Origin: Lachnospiraceae bacterium
Lineage (GTDB): Bacteria; Bacillota; Clostridia; Lachnospirales; Lachnospiraceae
DNA length: 64,000 bases
Reading direction: 5' to 3'
Assembly (NCBI GenBank): GCA_017412055.1
Contig: JAFQOW010000040.1
Span: forward strand, 1 to 64,000
The notes beneath the pieces are model-generated. The model did not search any database. It was not told the DNA's origin and saw only the letters and a list, made by a program, of their open reading frames with translations. Below, piece after piece: positions 7,649 through 16,603 of this stretch; position 1 is the first letter of the stretch; each line of letters opens with the position of its first letter. A program made the translations under genes and the position numbers.

Positions 7649-8338
7649 ATGTTTAAGAATTTCAAAGAATCTATCACAAAAGCAGTTACCAAGCTAAAGG
7701 ACCCCGGCAGCGCTATAACTCATTTTATAGGTATGCTTATGGCTATTTTTGCGGCTACTCCGCTTATTTTAAAATGTGGCGAGAATCCCGACAGAGTGCA
7801 CATAGTTTCATTGAGTATATTTATTATAAGTATGATTTTACTTTATGCTGCCAGCACACTACACCATTCCCTAAAGCTCTCAGCAAAAGGGGACAGACTT
7901 TTTAAGAAAATCGACCATATGATGATTTTTGTATTAATTGCTGGAACCTACACACCTGTATGTCTTATTGTTTTAGAAAAGAACATCGGTATTCCACTTC
8001 TTACATTAGTATGGGGAATTGCCCTAGCTGGAATAATTATAAAAGCTTGCTGGATTACTTGTCCAAAATGGTTTTCATCACTTTTATATATCGCTATGGG
8101 TTGGGTATGCGTATTAGCTTTCTCACAAATATTTAGCACATTAAAGGGCGCAGCCTTTGGATGGCTCTTAGCAGGTGGTATCATCTATACAATCGGTGGA
8201 GTTATCTATGCACTTAAGCTTCCAATTTTCAATAATAGACACAAATACTTTGGAAGTCACGAAATATTCCATTTGTTTGTAATGGCTGGAAGCTTTTGCC
8301 ACTTTATATTAATGTATAACTTTATAACTAAGATGTAA
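7649..8338 (+). CDS. Hemolysin III / TrhA-family membrane protein
   Basis: A 229-residue protein with about seven hydrophobic helices. It carries the family's conserved polar residues: AASTLHHSL, KKIDHMMIFVLIAGTYTP and FGSHEIFHLFVMAGSFCHF, the His/Asp/Ser set shared with the PAQR-type putative metal-dependent membrane hydrolases. In bacteria the family is linked to membrane lipid homeostasis; true hemolytic activity is rarely shown. Start chosen at ATG 7649 behind AGGAGG; an in-frame ATG at 7589 has no ribosome site. It is monocistronic and divergent from perR. Confidence 0.85.
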   Translation: MFKNFKESITKAVTKLKDPGSAITHFIGMLMAIFAATPLILKCGENPDRVHIVSLSIFIISMILLYAASTLHHSLKLSAKGDRLFKKIDHMMIFVLIAGTYTPVCLIVLEKNIGIPLLTLVWGIALAGIIIKACWITCPKWFSSLLYIAMGWVCVLAFSQIFSTLKGAAFGWLLAGGIIYTIGGVIYALKLPIFNNRHKYFGSHEIFHLFVMAGSFCHFILMYNFITKM

Positions 8339-8365
8339 TTAGATTTAAAATAAGATTTTTATGTA

Positions 8366-8395
8366 GAAGCGTGCAGTGATGCACGCTTTGCTTTT
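8366..8395 (+). terminator. Intrinsic terminator after hemolysin III
   Basis: AGCGTGC and GCACGCT form a 7 bp stem followed by TTGCTTTT, 28 bases after the stop codon. Confidence 0.75.
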
Positions 8396-8422
8396 AGTTA
8401 ACTTAAAGCATCTATCTAAAGC

Positions 8423-8528
8423 AACAGACTTTTAAAGGTTATCAAACGTTTCATCGTTGTAAGAGAGCCTGTTTGCGACCTTTCATACTATATTGTATGC
8501 TAGCATTTAAGCTTTGTTACAGTCTGTT
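8423..8528. other. Candidate structured RNA element, strand unknown
   Basis: A set of nested complementary segments: AACAGACT (8423-8430) with AGTCTGTT (8521-8528); inside it AAAGGT (8434-8439) with ACCTTT (8478-8483); inside that CAAAC (8443-8447) with GTTTG (8471-8475); and a separate hairpin CATAC/GTATG (8484-8499). This gives a closed multi-branch fold between two convergent genes. No T-run follows either end and I do not recognise a known RNA class. Confidence 0.4.
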
Positions 8529-8541
8529 ATCAGTTTATCAA

Positions 8542-9360
8542 TTAATAATTAAGATAATCTAATGGATCAACCACTGTTCCATTCTTTAACATTTTAATAT
8601 AAAGGTGAGAACCCTCCACTGTGAAATACTTTGTAGGACTTGCCACATATCCTATAAGCTCTCCTTCTTCCAGTGTATCACCCTTTTCAATTTGAACATC
8701 TCTTAACTGACCATAAGTAACTACGTAGCCATTTCCCATATCCACAGTCACATTGTTACCTATTTCAGAATCATATCCTATCTCTTCCACTTGGCAGGCA
8801 TGTCCAGCATATACTGGTGTTCCAATGTCCGACTGAATATACACCGCATCAGAACACTTATATAAATCTAATGTAGGAAAATAAACTGTATTCTCCATAT
8901 CAAATCCAATGATTACATTTCCTTCAACCGGCCATATAAGCTTGCTAGTCATTGAAAAGTTCGCGTCTACAGCCTTCTCTGTTTCGTTTTCATTATTATT
9001 CTCATTTTTTGAATCATTATTCTTTATTGAATCATCATTTTTATTTATAGATTCCTGCTCACCACCCAGACTATCATCTCCTATATTCTGTGATGTCTTT
9101 TCTGTAGGTTTAATAGCTGTTATATCATCATTTTGAGCAACCTCTAATTCCTTACTCTCTTGCTCCTTGGTATCATCCTTTAACAAAAGGTCCTTTTTTT
9201 CTGAATCTGAATTTTCCAGCTTCACAATATTATTTCCCTTATCGTTATCGTCTCCTCCTTTTAACAATGCACTTCCCAATATAGCTGATACAGCAACCAC
9301 ACCGGCCGCTGCTGCAGCTATAACTGTTTTGTCGTTAAATAATTTTCTTCTATATCCCAT
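8542..9360 (-). CDS. spoIIQ: SpoIIQ-like LytM/M23 protein, degenerate active site
   Basis: A 272-residue protein: one N-terminal membrane helix (~14-34, TVIAAAAAGVVAVSAILGSA), a long Lys/Asp/Glu/Asn-rich linker, and a C-terminal LytM (M23) domain from ~150 (IGTPVYAGHACQVEEIGY, GNNVTVDMGNGYVVTYGQL, GSHLYIKM). SpoIIQ sits in the forespore membrane and binds SpoIIIAH across the intermembrane space. Zinc ligands expected in active M23 enzymes (HxxxD, and HxH near the end) are largely missing here, so it is probably structural, as in Bacillus. It follows spoIID by 39 bases. Start is ATG with AGGAGG; an upstream in-frame codon is less likely. Confidence 0.85.
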   Translation of the reverse strand: MGYRRKLFNDKTVIAAAAAGVVAVSAILGSALLKGGDDNDKGNNIVKLENSDSEKKDLLLKDDTKEQESKELEVAQNDDITAIKPTEKTSQNIGDDSLGGEQESINKNDDSIKNNDSKNENNNENETEKAVDANFSMTSKLIWPVEGNVIIGFDMENTVYFPTLDLYKCSDAVYIQSDIGTPVYAGHACQVEEIGYDSEIGNNVTVDMGNGYVVTYGQLRDVQIEKGDTLEEGELIGYVASPTKYFTVEGSHLYIKMLKNGTVVDPLDYLNY

Positions 9361-9399
9361 ATTCGTCCTCCTTTTAGGCATAATAGCTAAACTATGCTA

Positions 9400-10350
9400 T
9401 TATTCTTCCCATAAAGGCTCCAAATATACTTCCGAATAATAATGCTGTAATATTTCTGTGTAATTCTTACCATTTTTTGCCAATAATCTCGCACCGTACA
9501 TACTAAGACCTATTCCATGACCTGCACCTTTTGTAATAATATGAATTTTACCATCACTTTCTTCCACCTGAAAATTCGGAGACTTAAGCTTACATATGGC
9601 TGCAAATTCATCTCCTGACATAGTTACATTTCCTATCTGAAGCTTTAATATATAGCCACCCTTATCTCTATCTATTATCTGCAATGTCTCCAATGGATTA
9701 TCCAAAGACAATGCCACATCCTTCTTTCCTTCTCTAAGTATTTTTACAAATTCTTCTTTTGAAAAAATGACACTTTGCTGATAATCTTCACTATCCACAT
9801 CTCCCACACTTTGTACAGACACCAGATAATCAAATCCCTCTCCAAGAGCTGTCACACCATCTCTTGTGTAACCACAGGAAGTACTATGATAATATGGCTT
9901 AATTGCCTTTCCTTCATACATAATAACTTTCCCTTCCGTCTCCTCTATTACCTTCATAAGCTTATTATACTTATCAGGAAATTCTTCTCCCCATATATCC
10001 TCTAACTGAGAATATGTTACATAAGGCATATCAAGCTTATCTACATCTACCTTTTTTGATTTGGCCTCCGACATTTTTTCATAAATATATGTTCTAAGAA
10101 TAACTGCCTGAGCCTTTAATGCCTCCTCTTGCTCCCCTATATCCATCTGCTTAACCAATGCAAATGCTACAAAATCCTCTAAACCAATCTTCTTTCCATC
10201 TGCCACCACGAAATAATCGCCTTTTGTAGCCTTATATACCTTATTATCGTTTTCCCCAGAAAGCAATAAAGTAATCGCCCACGGGAAACATATAACACCC
10301 AATGCAATTAAACTATATTTTGCAAGGATACTCATCCATCTTTTACTCAC
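9400..10350 (-). CDS. spoIID: Stage II sporulation protein D (peptidoglycan lytic transglycosylase)
   Basis: A 316-residue protein: N-terminal membrane helix (LIALGVICFPWAITLLL), then the SpoIID domain with GEQEEALKAQAVILRTYIY, which contains the catalytic Glu region; HSTSCGYTRDGV, with the conserved His and Cys; and the C-terminal GAGHGIGLSMYGA typical of the family. SpoIID degrades septal glycan during engulfment with SpoIIM/SpoIIP; neither of those lies here. The start chosen is GTG 10350, 9 bases after AGGGGG; an upstream TTG in frame is less likely. That Shine-Dalgarno lies inside the 3' arm of a strong hairpin. Confidence 0.93.
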   Translation of the reverse strand: MSKRWMSILAKYSLIALGVICFPWAITLLLSGENDNKVYKATKGDYFVVADGKKIGLEDFVAFALVKQMDIGEQEEALKAQAVILRTYIYEKMSEAKSKKVDVDKLDMPYVTYSQLEDIWGEEFPDKYNKLMKVIEETEGKVIMYEGKAIKPYYHSTSCGYTRDGVTALGEGFDYLVSVQSVGDVDSEDYQQSVIFSKEEFVKILREGKKDVALSLDNPLETLQIIDRDKGGYILKLQIGNVTMSGDEFAAICKLKSPNFQVEESDGKIHIITKGAGHGIGLSMYGARLLAKNGKNYTEILQHYYSEVYLEPLWEE

Positions 10351-10356
10351 AACTAA

Positions 10357-10390
10357 ACACCCCCTACACAAATATATGTATAGGGGGTGT
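10357..10390 (-). promoter_or_regulatory. Hairpin between glgP and spoIID that covers the spoIID ribosome site
   Basis: ACACCCCCTA and TAGGGGGTGT form a perfect 10 bp GC-rich stem with a 14 nt loop. On the minus strand the 3' arm contains the AGGGGG used by spoIID. No T-run follows; the sequence is TTTAGTT. It may end glgP transcripts weakly or hide the ribosome site on read-through mRNA. Confidence 0.65.
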
Positions 10391-10404
10391 AATTTTATAC
10401 TAGC

Positions 10405-12864
10405 TTAATCTAAATCTACAGTAACTTTTTCAAGATGCCATATATCCTTAACATACTCTTCGATAGTTCTGTCAGATGAGAACTTACCTACATTAGCCAC
10501 ATTGAGGATTGCACTCTTAGCCCAACCCTTCTCATCTCTATAAGCTGCTTCTACGCGCTGCTGAGCCTCTGCATATGCCTTAAAGTCCTTAAGGATAAAA
10601 TATCTATCTGCTGTTCCTGACTTATCAGTGAGTAATGAATCATAAAGGTCTCTGAATCTCTCTGTATCATCTGGAGCATATGTTCCGTTAATAAGCTGCA
10701 TAAGCACCTTTCTAACATCCATATCATTATTGAAGATTTCCATTGGATAATATCCACCATGCTGCTCATAGTTAATTACTTCATCAGAAGATAAACCAAA
10801 GATAAATGCGTGGTCCTTACCAACCTCTTCAACTATCTCTACGTTAGCACCATCCATTGTTCCAAGTGTAAGGGCACCGTTAAGCATAAACTTCATATTA
10901 CCTGTACCTGAAGCTTCCTTAGATGCTGTAGAAATCTGCTCTGAAACATCTGCCGCTGCGAAAATCCACTCAGCATTAGATACTCTATAGTTCTCTATAA
11001 ATACAACCTTAAGCTTGCCATTTATAGACTTATCATTGTTGATTACATCTGCTACGCTATTAATAAGCTTAATTGTAAGCTTAGCTCTGCGGTAGCCTGC
11101 TGCTGCCTTAGCACCAAAGATAAATGTTCTTGGGTAGAAATCCATACCTGGATTTTCCTTAATTACATTGTAAAGGTGCATTACATGAAGAATATTAAGA
11201 AGCTGACGCTTATACTCATGAAGTCTCTTTACCTGTACATCAAAGATTGAACGTGGGTCAACCTCTACGCCATTATGCTCCTTAATGTACTTAGCAAGTC
11301 TTACCTTATTCTGATACTTAATATTCATAAATTCCTGCTGACATTTTGCATCATCAGCATAGATTTCAAGCTTCTTGATGTGAGATAAGTTAGTAGTCCA
11401 CTCATCACCAATCTTTCCTGATACCCAATCAGCAAGTAATGGATTACCATGCTTTAAGAATCTTCTCTGTGTGATACCATTTGTCTTATTGTTAAACTTC
11501 TCTGGCATCATCTCATAGAAATCCTTAAGCTCCTGATTCTTTAAAATCTCTGTATGAAGTCTAGCTACACCATTTACAGAAAAGCCTGCACAGATAGCAA
11601 GATTAGCCATTCTTACCTGACCATCATATACAATGGCCATCTTCTTAATCTTCTCCTGATTGCCTGGATATTTTGTCTGAATATCATTTACAAATCTACG
11701 GTTAATCTCTTCTATAATCTGATAACATCTTGGAAGAAGCTTAGAGAATAACTCGATAGGCCACTTCTCAAGTGCCTCTGCCATTATTGTGTGGTTTGTA
11801 TAAGCTGTAGCCTTTGTTGTAACTTCCCATGCCTCATCCCACGATAAGTCATATACATCAAGAAGAAGTCTCATAAGCTCAGCTACACAGATTGTAGGAT
11901 GTGTATCATTAAGCTGGAACACAACCTTCTCTGGAAGCTTCTTTATATCATCATGATTATCAAGATACTTCTTAATAGCTGTCTGAACACTGGCAGATAC
12001 AAAGAAATACTGCTGCTTTAATCTAAGCTCCTTACCAGCATAGTGGTCGTCACAAGGATAAAGAACCTCTACTATAGTCTTTGCAAGATTTGCTTCCTCT
12101 GTAGCCTTAATGTAATCACCCTTGTTAAATGAATCAAGTACGAAATGCTGTGTTGGCTCTGCGTCCCAGATTCTTAATGTGTTAACTACGTTATTGCCAT
12201 ATCCTACGATAGGAAGGTCATATGGAATAGCTTTAACAGCTCTATAGCCATCCTGAACTACTCTCTCTCTTCCATCTTCGCCCTTCTCCCAACGAGTATA
12301 TCCACCGAACTTAACCTCACATGTATACTCATCACGACGAACCTCAAATGGGTTACCATTTTCCAACCAAGCATCTGGTACCTCCACCTGATATCCATCT
12401 TTAATCTGCTGCTTAAACATACCGTATCTGTAACGTATACCACAGCCATATGCTGAATATCCAAGTGTTGCAAGAGAATCAAGGAAACATGCTGCAAGTC
12501 TTCCAAGACCACCGTTTCCAAGAGCCGCATCTGGCTCCTGGTCCTCTATAGCATTAAGGTCTAAACCTAACTCTTCAATAGCTTCCTTAATCTCGTCTCT
12601 AGCAGAAAGGTTAATAATGATATTTCCAAGAGCTCTACCCATAAGGAATTCCATAGAAAGATAGTAAACAGTCTTTGCATCCTGCTTCTCATACTCCTTA
12701 TGTGTTGCAATCCACTGGTCAATTATATAATCCTTTAAACCATATGCTACACCTGCGTAAATATCCTGCTGTGAAGCTTCCTCGATGGTTCTTCTGGAAA
12801 TGATTTTTACATAATCCTTAACCTGCTTTTTAAATTCTTCTTTAGAGAATGACATTTTGCTCAT
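10405..12864 (-). CDS. glgP: Glycogen/maltodextrin phosphorylase
   Basis: An 819-residue GT35 phosphorylase of normal length. Visible family motifs: VYYLSMEFLMGRALGN near the N-terminus, DAALGNGGLGRLAACFLDS, the N-terminal glucan site region, VQVKRLHEYKRQLLN, and the PLP-lysine motif EASGTGNMKFMLNG followed by ALTLGTMDGANVEI. It releases glucose 1-phosphate from alpha-1,4-glucans in the cytoplasm. It starts 21 bases after the ileS stop, with its Shine-Dalgarno (AAGGAGG) in that short gap. It is therefore probably co-transcribed with ileS and partly under the T-box. Start: ATG 12864. Confidence 0.97.
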   Translation of the reverse strand: MSKMSFSKEEFKKQVKDYVKIISRRTIEEASQQDIYAGVAYGLKDYIIDQWIATHKEYEKQDAKTVYYLSMEFLMGRALGNIIINLSARDEIKEAIEELGLDLNAIEDQEPDAALGNGGLGRLAACFLDSLATLGYSAYGCGIRYRYGMFKQQIKDGYQVEVPDAWLENGNPFEVRRDEYTCEVKFGGYTRWEKGEDGRERVVQDGYRAVKAIPYDLPIVGYGNNVVNTLRIWDAEPTQHFVLDSFNKGDYIKATEEANLAKTIVEVLYPCDDHYAGKELRLKQQYFFVSASVQTAIKKYLDNHDDIKKLPEKVVFQLNDTHPTICVAELMRLLLDVYDLSWDEAWEVTTKATAYTNHTIMAEALEKWPIELFSKLLPRCYQIIEEINRRFVNDIQTKYPGNQEKIKKMAIVYDGQVRMANLAICAGFSVNGVARLHTEILKNQELKDFYEMMPEKFNNKTNGITQRRFLKHGNPLLADWVSGKIGDEWTTNLSHIKKLEIYADDAKCQQEFMNIKYQNKVRLAKYIKEHNGVEVDPRSIFDVQVKRLHEYKRQLLNILHVMHLYNVIKENPGMDFYPRTFIFGAKAAAGYRRAKLTIKLINSVADVINNDKSINGKLKVVFIENYRVSNAEWIFAAADVSEQISTASKEASGTGNMKFMLNGALTLGTMDGANVEIVEEVGKDHAFIFGLSSDEVINYEQHGGYYPMEIFNNDMDVRKVLMQLINGTYAPDDTERFRDLYDSLLTDKSGTADRYFILKDFKAYAEAQQRVEAAYRDEKGWAKSAILNVANVGKFSSDRTIEEYVKDIWHLEKVTVDLD

Positions 12865-12885
12865 AACTCTAATCCTCCTTAAGTA

Positions 12886-15800
12886 TTAACATTTTTTTAC
12901 ACCAATAGCCACGTCCTCACCATTGATGTTCCACTCCTTATTATATCCGTCAATTATACCAAAAATAACGTCATTTGCCAATACTTCTGCCATGATTTTA
13001 TCTCTGTTATTTTCCAAGATTTTCACAATCTTGTCGTTATTAGCAATATAGATGTTTATCTTATCCATTACCTCAAAGTCAGCCTCTTTTCTCATAGTCT
13101 GAACCTTACTGATAATCTCTCTTACATAACCTTCCTCGATAAGCTCTTCTGTAAGATTTGTATCAAGTACAACTGTGATATTATTGTTGTTTTCTGATAC
13201 GTAGCCCTCCATCTGAGTCATTTCTATAAGAAGGTCATCCTTTGTAAGTTCAACTTCTACGTCACCTACCATAAACTTAAGAGCACCTGCTGACTCAAGC
13301 TCATCCATCGCTGCATTGCCATCAAGATTTGATAAATATTCTTTGATTCCGCCAAGCTGCTTACCATACTTAGGTCCAACTGTCTTAAGCTGTGGCTTAA
13401 ATGTATATGTTGTAAAGTTTCTTACATCCTCTGTAAACGCTACATTCTTAACATTAAGCTCGTCTTCGATAATTTCTTTATAGAACTCTGAAAGGTCGAA
13501 GCCTGCCTTTACATACATCTGTCCGATAGGCTGACGATTCTTAATATTTGAAGCATTTCTAGCTGCACGACCCATAACTACGATATCAAGTACCTTCTCC
13601 ATCTTATCCTCAAGGTCTCTATCAATAAACTTTTCATTTACTTCAGGGAAATCACAAAGGTGGATACTTTCCGGTGCAGTCTTATCAATATTTCTAACAA
13701 GGTTCTGGTAGATATCCTCTGTCATAAATGGAATCATAGGTGCTGCTGCCTTACTGATTGTTACAAGTGCTGTGTAAAGAGTCATATAAGCATTTATCTT
13801 ATCCTGCTCCATTCCCTTAGCCCAATAACGATCTCTTGAACGACGAACATACCAGTTACTCATCTCATCCACAAAGTCTGACAATGCTCTAGCAGCCTCT
13901 GGAATTCTATAATTTCCAAGGTTATCATCTACCTGACCTACTACTGTATTAAGCTTTGATAATAACCACTTATCCATAACTGGAAGCTTATCATAATCAA
14001 GCTCATACTTGCTTGGGTCAAACTGATCAATCTCAGCGTAAAGTACATAGAACGCATATGTGTTCCAAAGTGTACCCATGAACTTTCTCTGTCCTTCTGT
14101 TACAGCCTTATCATGGAATCTATTTGGAAGCCATGGAGCTGAATTGATATAGAAGTACCATCTGATAGCATCTGCACCATGTGTTTCAAGTGCTGCAAAT
14201 GGGTCTACTGCATTGCCCTTTGACTTACTCATCTTCTGTCCGTTCTCATCCTGAACGTGACCAAGTACGATAACATTTTTATAAGGAGCCTTATTGAAAA
14301 GCAATGTACTCTCAGCAAGAAGTGTGTAGAACCATCCTCTTGTCTGGTCAACAGCCTCTGAGATAAAGTCTGCTGGGAACTGCTGCTCAAATAAATCCTT
14401 ATTTTCAAATGGATAATGATGCTGTGCAAATGGCATTGCTCCTGAGTCAAACCAGCAGTCAAGAACCTCTGGAATTCTTGTCATCTTGCCACCACACTTT
14501 GGACAGTTAATCTTTACTTCATCAATATATGGTCTGTGAAGCTCAACCTCTGCTGCCTTAGGGTCTCCTGCCATTTCAGCAAGCTCTGCTCTACTTCCTA
14601 CTGCGTGCTGATGTCCACACTCACACTCCCAGATATTCATTGGAGTTCCCCAGTAACGGTTACGAGAAACACCCCAATCCTGTACATTTTCAAGCCAGTT
14701 TCCAAATCTTCCTGTACCGATAGATTCTGGAATCCAATTGATTGTATTATTGTTTGCGATAAGGTCATCCTTAACCTCTGTCATCTTGATAAACCATGAT
14801 TCTCTAGCATAGTAGATAAGTGGAGTATCACATCTCCAGCAATGTGGATAGCTATGCTCAAACTTAGGTGCATCATACAAAAGATTTGCCTTCTCAAGGT
14901 CTGTTAATACCATCTTGTCAGCATTCTTACAGAACACACCAGCGTAAGCAGTTTCTTCTGTCATCTCACCCTTACCATTTACAAGCTGTACAAATGGAAG
15001 GTCATAATTTCTACCAACCTTAGCATCATCCTCACCAAATGCAGGTGCGATATGAACTACACCAGTACCATCTGTAAGAGTAACGTATGAATCACATGTC
15101 ACAAAATGAGCCTTCTTACCCTGCTTTGCGATTGTTTCATTTGCAAAATCAAATAATGGCTCGTACTCCTTGTACTCAAGGTCCTTACCCTTATATGTCT
15201 CTAAAATCTCGTATGCAGCCTGAGCCTCTACACCGTTCTCCTCATCAGCCTTTACCGCAAGCTTACCAAGAACTGTATCAAGAAGGGCCTTTGCCATATA
15301 ATATACGAAACCGTCATTAGCCTTAACCTTTACATATTCCTCTACTGGATTTACGCAGAGAGCAACGTTTGAAGGCAATGTCCAAGGTGTAGTTGTCCAA
15401 GCAAGAATGTAAGCATCCTCACCCTTTACCTTGAATCTAGCGATAGCTGAGCGTTCCTTTACATCCTTATAACCCTGCGCAACTTCCTGGCTAGAAAGCG
15501 GAGTTCCACAACGAGGACAGTAAGGTACAATCTTGAAACCTTTGTATAAAAGCTTCTTATTCCAGATTTCCTTTAAAGCCCACCACTCAGACTCGATAAA
15601 ATCATTGTCATATGTTACATATGGATTATCCATATCAGCCCAGAAACCAACAGTACCTGAGAAATCCTCCCACATACCCTTGTACTTCCAAACACTTTCC
15701 TTACACTTCTCGATAAATGGCTCCATACCATATTCTTCAATCTGGTCCTTTCCATCAAGACCAAGAAGTTTCTCTACCTCAAGCTCAACAGGAAGACCAT

Positions 15801-16062
15801 GTGTATCCCATCCAGCCTTTCTAGGAACCATATATCCCTTCATAGTTCTATATCTTGGAATCATATCCTTTATAACACGAGTAAGCACGTGTCCAATATG
15901 TGGCTTACCGTTGGCAGTTGGAGGACCATCATAAAATGTATATGTCTGACCTTCCTTTCTATTTTCCATTGACTTTCTGAAGATATCATTATCCTTCCAG
16001 AACTGTTCAGTTTTCTTTTCTCTCTCAACAAAGTTGAGGTTAGTCGATACCTTATCGTACAT
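12886..16062 (-). CDS. ileS: Isoleucyl-tRNA synthetase, long (type 2-like) form
   Basis: A 1058-residue class I synthetase. It shows YDGPPTANGKPHIGHVLTR (HIGH signature), the editing-domain segment AWTTTPWTLPSNVALCVNP, GWFYTLL, and KMSKSKGN. The length (over 1030 residues) and the YDGPP-type signature resemble the long, eukaryote-like IleRS2 found in many Clostridia, rather than the ~930-residue type 1 enzyme. IleRS2 enzymes tend to tolerate mupirocin (family knowledge, not shown here). Start chosen is ATG 16062 behind AAGGAG; an upstream in-frame start at 16092 is not needed. Expression should be controlled by the T-box upstream. Confidence 0.97.
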   Translation of the reverse strand: MYDKVSTNLNFVEREKKTEQFWKDNDIFRKSMENRKEGQTYTFYDGPPTANGKPHIGHVLTRVIKDMIPRYRTMKGYMVPRKAGWDTHGLPVELEVEKLLGLDGKDQIEEYGMEPFIEKCKESVWKYKGMWEDFSGTVGFWADMDNPYVTYDNDFIESEWWALKEIWNKKLLYKGFKIVPYCPRCGTPLSSQEVAQGYKDVKERSAIARFKVKGEDAYILAWTTTPWTLPSNVALCVNPVEEYVKVKANDGFVYYMAKALLDTVLGKLAVKADEENGVEAQAAYEILETYKGKDLEYKEYEPLFDFANETIAKQGKKAHFVTCDSYVTLTDGTGVVHIAPAFGEDDAKVGRNYDLPFVQLVNGKGEMTEETAYAGVFCKNADKMVLTDLEKANLLYDAPKFEHSYPHCWRCDTPLIYYARESWFIKMTEVKDDLIANNNTINWIPESIGTGRFGNWLENVQDWGVSRNRYWGTPMNIWECECGHQHAVGSRAELAEMAGDPKAAEVELHRPYIDEVKINCPKCGGKMTRIPEVLDCWFDSGAMPFAQHHYPFENKDLFEQQFPADFISEAVDQTRGWFYTLLAESTLLFNKAPYKNVIVLGHVQDENGQKMSKSKGNAVDPFAALETHGADAIRWYFYINSAPWLPNRFHDKAVTEGQRKFMGTLWNTYAFYVLYAEIDQFDPSKYELDYDKLPVMDKWLLSKLNTVVGQVDDNLGNYRIPEAARALSDFVDEMSNWYVRRSRDRYWAKGMEQDKINAYMTLYTALVTISKAAAPMIPFMTEDIYQNLVRNIDKTAPESIHLCDFPEVNEKFIDRDLEDKMEKVLDIVVMGRAARNASNIKNRQPIGQMYVKAGFDLSEFYKEIIEDELNVKNVAFTEDVRNFTTYTFKPQLKTVGPKYGKQLGGIKEYLSNLDGNAAMDELESAGALKFMVGDVEVELTKDDLLIEMTQMEGYVSENNNNITVVLDTNLTEELIEEGYVREIISKVQTMRKEADFEVMDKINIYIANNDKIVKILENNRDKIMAEVLANDVIFGIIDGYNKEWNINGEDVAIGVKKC

Positions 16063-16211
16063 AGTTTTTTCTCCTTTTTGATTTATTCTCACGAAATTTT
16101 ATATATTTCATACATAAAATTTCGTGTAATTTACGTTATGATAAGGTCGAGATAATCATTACATATACCACCGCCAAGCTATCGCTTTACATGCTCATCC
16201 TCGCGGAGCGT

Positions 16212-16256
16212 TTTTTATGATATAGGAAGTTCAGAGAACTTTCCTATATCATAAAA
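16212..16256. repeat. Imperfect palindrome in the ileS leader, copy A
   Basis: ATGATATAGGAAGTTC pairs with GAACtTTCCTATATCAT around a 3-base loop, with one bulged base, flanked by T and A runs. An almost identical element occurs in the metK leader (62113-62150). Both lie directly after the riboswitch terminator. Upstream of it in the leader is a GC-rich patch (about 16165-16210) without an ORF. Confidence 0.8.
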
Positions 16257-16283
16257 AAATCCCGTCCTGTAACAGGACGGGAT
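16253..16283 (-). terminator. T-box-controlled intrinsic terminator of ileS
   Basis: ATCCCGTCCTG-tta-CAGGACGGGAT followed by seven T on the minus strand. It lies directly after the T-box core and is the expected conditional terminator. Confidence 0.92.
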
Positions 16284-16525
16284 ATAAATCTCGCTTACCA
16301 CCTCTTACACTTCGTACGCCTGCCATGCATTTAATACGAGCTCCCTTTAACGCTGGAATTACGGCAAATTCTACTTGGTTACTATCTCGCTTCCTTTCGA
16401 CTTGCAACTCAAGAGTGATATTCATCTGCATCTTACTTGTATCTGTATCTCACCATCACAGACTCTCTTTGACTTTCTTACACAAACTACTGTCTCCGTC
16501 ACAGTTTTTATGGTTTTATTTATTT
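16284..16525 (-). promoter_or_regulatory. T-box riboswitch, isoleucine-specific
   Basis: The minus strand shows the T-box core AGAGGTGGTAAGCG (16292-16305), preceded by a Stem I region with AGTAGT (loop-E side) and GATGGTGAGA. A specifier loop GAATATCACTC carries ATC (16417-16419), an Ile codon, matching the downstream gene. Uncharged tRNA-Ile should stabilise the antiterminator and allow read-through into ileS. The leader is about 460 bases long from promoter to start codon. Confidence 0.9.
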
Positions 16526-16531
16526 TCTAGG

Positions 16532-16561
16532 ATTATACAACTTAAAAGGCTAAAATGTCAA
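16532..16561 (-). promoter_or_regulatory. Sigma-A promoter of ileS
   Basis: TTGACA (16556-16561) and TATAAT (16532-16537) with 18 bases between, a near-consensus promoter just upstream of the T-box. Confidence 0.85.
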
Positions 16562-16603
16562 GAGATATTAAGCATTTGTTTACCATCAATGTATGTTATT
16601 TCA

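Noticed and set aside
8423-8528. c-di-GMP riboswitch on the minus strand
   Set aside because: A short GGTCGCAAAC stretch recalls part of the motif, but the rest of the consensus is missing and the element lies downstream of the minus-strand gene.
16212-16256. Resemblance of the ileS/metK palindrome to a yeast FRT site
   Set aside because: The arms share a short GAAGTTCCTAT-like stretch only; spacer and rest differ and no matching recombinase is present. Probably coincidence.
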